In this document: positions 16,135-19,152 of the stretch, one piece after another | Position numbering within the stretch: position 1 is the first letter of the stretch | Layout of the letters: every line of letters starts with the position of its first letter | Source: Candidatus Kuenenia stuttgartensis | GTDB lineage: Bacteria; Planctomycetota; Planctomycetia; Isosphaerales; Isosphaeraceae | Length of the DNA stretch: 19,152 nucleotides | NCBI GenBank assembly: GCA_945872325.1 | Contig: CAMBZY010000007.1 | Location: 1-19,152, forward strand | Direction: 5' to 3' | Position numbers and translations under genes: made by a program | Notes under the pieces: generated by a model | Databases searched by the model: none | What the model saw: only the letters and a program-made list of their open reading frames with translations | Told to the model about the DNA's origin: nothing

Positions 16135-17793
16135 TTAGTAAGCCATCGCATTCCGGCGAGCCCTTGGGTCACCAGCCGCTTGAAACAAGCCTGTTTCAGA
16201 ATTTCGCCAGATTACGATTGGGTGCGAAAGTGCCCCATTCTGGCGATTCACCGCGTGCCCGCGATTCACCAACTCTTTGGCAACTTCGTCAGAAATGGTT
16301 TCGTCCAACGTCAGTGATCCGAGCTTCGGAGGAGTCTGGCGGAACGATCCCACAAGGTGATCTGTATGAAATCGTCCCAGCTTGACGGCATCTTTGGGTG
16401 CCAGCTTAAAGTCGATCAAATTCGTCACCACCTGAATTCCAGCCTGCTCCTGACCATCACCACCCGCCACGGAAATCACACCGACGGCCTTTCCATCCTT
16501 CATTACCATCGTAGGGGTCAGAGTGATCCGAGGCAACTTGCCAGGCACAAGAACATTTGGAGAATTCTGATCAAGCGTGAAACTCTGAAGCCGGGTCCCA
16601 AGCCAGATTCCCGTCTCTCCAGCCACAACTCCCGACCATCCACTCGGTGTGGATGCGACCATGTTGCCCTGTGAATCAGCAGTCACACATGTCGTGGTAT
16701 CAAGAGCCGGTCCGCCGATACCTGCCGAAATTGGGGGAATCCCGCGACGGGCTTTTTTCGACTTCGGATCCCCAGGAATCCGTTCTGTGGAAGCCCTGTC
16801 CATTTGAATCAAAGAACGTCTGGCGTTCGTATATTCCGGGTCAAGCAGTTCTTTCAGATCAGGCACCTGTGCAAAATCGGGATCTGCAAAATAGTCGTCA
16901 CGGTCTGCAAATCCGAGCTTTAAAGCCTCTGCCTGCAAGTGGATTGCATCGGCTGAAGCCGGCTTGAATTTGTCCATCTGAAATCCGTCGAGCAGTTGCA
17001 ATGCTTCCAACAGTGCTGGCCCTTGTGTCCAGATCCCACATTTCACAATCTTATAACCGCGATAATTCGCGACTACAGGCTGTTCAATTTTTGTATGGTG
17101 TTTTGCAAGATCCTCGTATCGTAAAAGCCCGCCGTTTTCGCGAGAGAATTTATCTATGGCGCGTGCCACTGGCCCTCGATAAAAATAATCTGAAACAGCC
17201 CTGAGTCCGATCATCCGGTCTTGATGCTTCTGCTCAGCCTCACACATGGCCTTCAAAGTCTTTTGAAGATCTTTATGCCAAGGCTCGGTTGGGCTGTCCA
17301 AGAGCTTAATCGTAGGCTCGGCCACTTCGCTGAACCGCATCGATCCATGACGCTCCAGAGCCGTAATAATCACATCAATCGCGGCCGGAACTGTCGCGCT
17401 CAATAAACCTGTTGCTGGAATTCCGTCAGGCTGCTTCAAGAAGAACTCGCGGGTCGCCAATCGAGGTGCAACACCCTGTCCAACAAGCACTTCTATAACA
17501 TTCCGCTTGGCATCGTAAATGATGATCGGAATTTCGCCCCCCAGGCAGTAGCTTCTCGAATCTGTCACACCCAGTGCCAGCAAAGTGGCCGCAGAGGCAT
17601 CCACCGCATTTCCACCGCTTTTGAGAATCGTCATACCAGCTTCGACCGATGCACGCCCACCAGCTGCAACGGCCCCATGCTTACCCTCGGAGTGCCAGCT
17701 GGCTGGGGTTTCATCCGCCTTGAGAACAGGCTTAATGGCGATTAGAACACCGATGAAAATCGTCAAAAAACTTCGACTGACAAGGTGTGGCAT
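16135..17793 (-). CDS. Gamma-glutamyltransferase-like Ntn hydrolase
   Basis: Gamma-glutamyltranspeptidase (Ggt) family, 552 aa, exported by an N-terminal hydrophobic leader (about 7-26). Such enzymes are made as a proenzyme that cuts itself before a Thr, which becomes the nucleophile; they cleave glutathione or other gamma-glutamyl amides. Visible: GKHGAVAAGGRASVEAG-type start of the large subunit (37-53), GGNAVDASAA (60-69), and the cleavage region D365-T366-T367 followed by VTADSQGNMV, aligning T366 with E. coli Thr391. The E. coli NTTH is DTTT here. The downstream oxyanion/substrate loop reads AGGDGQEQAG (443-452), not the classical GSPGGSRI, as in Ggt-like acylases of uncertain substrate. 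ATG 17793 has no strong ribosome site. Length is normal. First of a two-gene minus-strand unit. Confidence 0.88.
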   Translation of the reverse strand: MPHLVSRSFLTIFIGVLIAIKPVLKADETPASWHSEGKHGAVAAGGRASVEAGMTILKSGGNAVDASAATLLALGVTDSRSYCLGGEIPIIIYDAKRNVIEVLVGQGVAPRLATREFFLKQPDGIPATGLLSATVPAAIDVIITALERHGSMRFSEVAEPTIKLLDSPTEPWHKDLQKTLKAMCEAEQKHQDRMIGLRAVSDYFYRGPVARAIDKFSRENGGLLRYEDLAKHHTKIEQPVVANYRGYKIVKCGIWTQGPALLEALQLLDGFQMDKFKPASADAIHLQAEALKLGFADRDDYFADPDFAQVPDLKELLDPEYTNARRSLIQMDRASTERIPGDPKSKKARRGIPPISAGIGGPALDTTTCVTADSQGNMVASTPSGWSGVVAGETGIWLGTRLQSFTLDQNSPNVLVPGKLPRITLTPTMVMKDGKAVGVISVAGGDGQEQAGIQVVTNLIDFKLAPKDAVKLGRFHTDHLVGSFRQTPPKLGSLTLDETISDEVAKELVNRGHAVNRQNGALSHPIVIWRNSETGLFQAAGDPRARRNAMAY

Positions 17794-18004
17794 GATGGTC
17801 TGCGACTTTCTATGGAATTTTCAACGATCACTGCGGTGAGAATTGAGCGGAGAAACTGCCCTTGACTCTGTTACCAAATTGGCGACGATCACTCTGGTTG
17901 CGATTTCCCCTGATCTAGATCCAGAGTAAATCGCCGGACGGTGCGTGTCGAGCCTGTATCGCCACGAATGTGTTGATTTTTCTGGAGTCCGTTGACCTGA
18001 AGTC
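17794..18004. promoter_or_regulatory. Divergent promoter region between Ggt-like and peptidase genes
   Basis: These 211 bp must carry both start signals but no convincing -35/-10 pair is visible. Present are a direct repeat ACGATCACT (17824-17832 and 17885-17893, 61 bp apart) and a 10-bp palindrome GATCTAGATC (17912-17921). Either may be chance. A short minus-strand open frame here lacks coding character. Confidence 0.3.
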
Positions 18005-18904
18005 ATGATCCGCAATCAAAAGCCACACGAATTGCGTGCCATCGAGCATCTCAAGCGAACACTTGGGAGCAGTGTGCTTATGTCTCCATCAGAATTATCG
18101 TGCATTATTGCAGCACCTGAAGTTCCCAGAATTTTAGTGGAACAGGCACTTGAAACGGTTGAAGCGGTGCTTCAAGATTTCGTGGTGTGGCTTAAAAAAC
18201 TCAACATTCCGCACCGCTCTGGCTCAGAATGCATTGCAGTCGGATTATTCGACAAGAAAACGGATTATGAAGCCTACCTCAAGCAGGAAGGGCTTGAGGG
18301 ACTGACTGGGAGCCTGGGTGCAACCCATCCCGTCAGATTGATTTCGCTGGTATTGTGCGACCCTATGGAATTAAATGCCACCAGCCCATATGAGGTGATC
18401 GCTCATGAGTCGATCCACTTATTCGCTTTAAAATCAGGCTTGTGCCCTGGATGGGACGCCTGGCCCAGATGGCTTCATGAGGGGCTGGCCATGCTCGGCG
18501 ATCACTCCGCCGAAAAACGACTGAAAATGCGGTCCAATCGTTCCAAAAATGCAACCCGATCCGATTTATCAACATCACTATTTGCAACCACAAACCATGA
18601 ACGTGCGCGGGATTGGAAAAAGGTGGCTACGTCTTTGGACATACAGGCATTTCTAAGACGTGACCTCACTAAAAACCCCCTCTCAAATGATGATGATTAC
18701 GCAGCATCCTGGGCCATCACTGCCGCTCTATCCGCATGGCAGAACGGATCGATATTGAATTCGCTGATCCAGGAACTTTCCAACAAATTTATGCAATATG
18801 ACTCAACGAATACAATTGAAGTGACCGCAGCTGATTGGTTGAAATCCGAAATTGGTGAGAAATGGCCAGAATTTATAAAACTTGCCAAAAGCCTCGGTGG
18901 ATGA
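18005..18904 (+). CDS. HExxH metallopeptidase-like protein (DUF1570/gluzincin-like)
   Basis: 299 aa without signal peptide or TM helix, so apparently cytoplasmic. The core is VIAHESIHLFAL with H134-E135-x-x-H138, followed 21 residues later by PRWLHEGLAML with E159 as the likely third zinc ligand; this HExxH...W(L)xEGxA arrangement is that of peptidase-MA/DUF1570-like gluzincins, which are abundant in planctomycetes. Upstream, residues 40-120 contain the usual alpha/beta pre-domain (LFDKKTDYEAYL). The C-terminal half (about 170-299) is helical and polar. Most planctomycete relatives are secreted, so the lack of a leader is notable. ATG 18005 has a poor ribosome site; no better start lies downstream before the pre-domain. 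Substrate unknown. Confidence 0.75.
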   Translation: MIRNQKPHELRAIEHLKRTLGSSVLMSPSELSCIIAAPEVPRILVEQALETVEAVLQDFVVWLKKLNIPHRSGSECIAVGLFDKKTDYEAYLKQEGLEGLTGSLGATHPVRLISLVLCDPMELNATSPYEVIAHESIHLFALKSGLCPGWDAWPRWLHEGLAMLGDHSAEKRLKMRSNRSKNATRSDLSTSLFATTNHERARDWKKVATSLDIQAFLRRDLTKNPLSNDDDYAASWAITAALSAWQNGSILNSLIQELSNKFMQYDSTNTIEVTAADWLKSEIGEKWPEFIKLAKSLGG

Positions 18905-18979
18905 AGTGAGATTGCAACTCATAATCTAATTTCGCATCACTTCCATACTAAATATCAACAAAACAAATCATTCGGTTTC

Positions 18980-19015
18980 ACGCTTTTCGGCCTGATGAAA
19001 CAGGCCGAAAAGCGT
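18980..19015. terminator. Strong hairpin between convergent genes
   Basis: Perfect 15-bp stem: 18980-18994 pairs with 19001-19015, loop ATGAAA. It is 75 bp past the plus-strand peptidase stop and 26 bp past the minus-strand stop at 19042. Short T runs follow on each side (TTTAC on plus; TGAAACC then TTTGTTTT on minus), so it probably serves both genes. Confidence 0.8.
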
Positions 19016-19041
19016 TTACACCTTATGCAATGACGATCCAA

Positions 19042-19152
19042 TCACTTACCAGTAGACGCATTATTGCGTTTACGAGGCTCAGGTGCACCTGGCAACAGTT
19101 TGGCCTTTGGATCACCCGGTGGACGATCGAGGGACAGATAGGCGAACAGGTC
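19042..19152 (-). CDS. C-terminus of a probable cytochrome-c-like/heme-binding protein (partial)
   Basis: The last 36 codons and TGA of a minus-strand gene whose body lies outside the window. The frame begins DLFAYLSLDRPPGDPKAK and ends in a basic, polar tail. The D-L-x-A-Y-L pattern is the typical final helix of a class I cytochrome c domain, and the DRPP...P-G-A-P tail resembles C-termini of large planctomycete PVC-type heme-binding proteins. With so few residues the family is a tentative call; that a coding end is here is supported by the stop followed at once by a strong terminator. Confidence 0.6.
   Translation of the reverse strand, partial: DLFAYLSLDRPPGDPKAKLLPGAPEPRKRNNASTGK

Noticed and set aside
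17821..18015. Minus-strand 64-codon frame upstream of the Ggt-like gene
   Set aside because: Lies in the divergent promoter region, no ribosome site or recognisable domain.

Overview
The window looks like chromosomal DNA of a planctomycete or close PVC-group bacterium. The reasons are: a partial C-terminus at the right edge resembling the cytochrome-c-like tail of large planctomycete heme-binding proteins; a DUF1570-like HExxH peptidase; an ExbB-type channel subunit with a signal peptide and a long Pro/Ala/Thr-rich extension; and gluzincin, Ggt-like and Dev-type exporter genes typical of Gram-negative-type envelopes. Genus cannot be read from the sequence. I see no insertion sequence, phage gene, CRISPR array or rRNA.

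Left block (about 35-5650, all minus strand). In transcription order: a near-consensus sigma70-type promoter (5624-5652), an ExbB-like and an ExbD-like subunit of a proton-driven motor, a DedA-family membrane protein, a phosphonatase-like HAD hydrolase and an MsbA-like ABC exporter with a large insertion after TM1. A strong intrinsic terminator closes the block. A cluster of dyad and tandem repeats lies between the HAD gene and the exporter. This is envelope biology: energised transport, membrane lipid homeostasis and lipid or glycolipid flipping.

Middle (5511-6546). A mostly non-coding stretch carries two identical tRNA-Ala(GGC) genes in tandem on the minus strand, behind a clear promoter.

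Sugar block (6547-11959, plus strand). It holds a GalU-like nucleotidyltransferase, an 1118-residue protein joining an L-fucokinase-like GHMP kinase to a C-terminal UDP-glucose-pyrophosphorylase (UDPGP) domain, and a WbpP/GalE-type UDP-sugar 4-epimerase. Together these could take a free sugar to sugar-1-phosphate, then UDP-sugar, then its C4 epimer. The kinase-pyrophosphorylase protein is the most unusual item: its domain order is the reverse of known bifunctional fucokinase/GDP-fucose pyrophosphorylases, and its nucleotidyltransferase type differs. Next on the same strand (12131-15511) come an FtsX/DevC-type permease, a DevA/LolD-type ATPase and a membrane-fusion protein. These form a tripartite exporter of the class that moves glycolipids in cyanobacterial heterocysts. 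No outer-membrane TolC partner is in the window.

Right block (15555-19152). A gamma-glutamyltransferase-like Ntn hydrolase and a small secreted protein of unknown function form a minus-strand pair. A plus-strand cytoplasmic HExxH metallopeptidase-like protein follows, then a 15-bp perfect hairpin terminator between convergent genes, and finally the last 36 codons of a minus-strand gene cut by the window edge.
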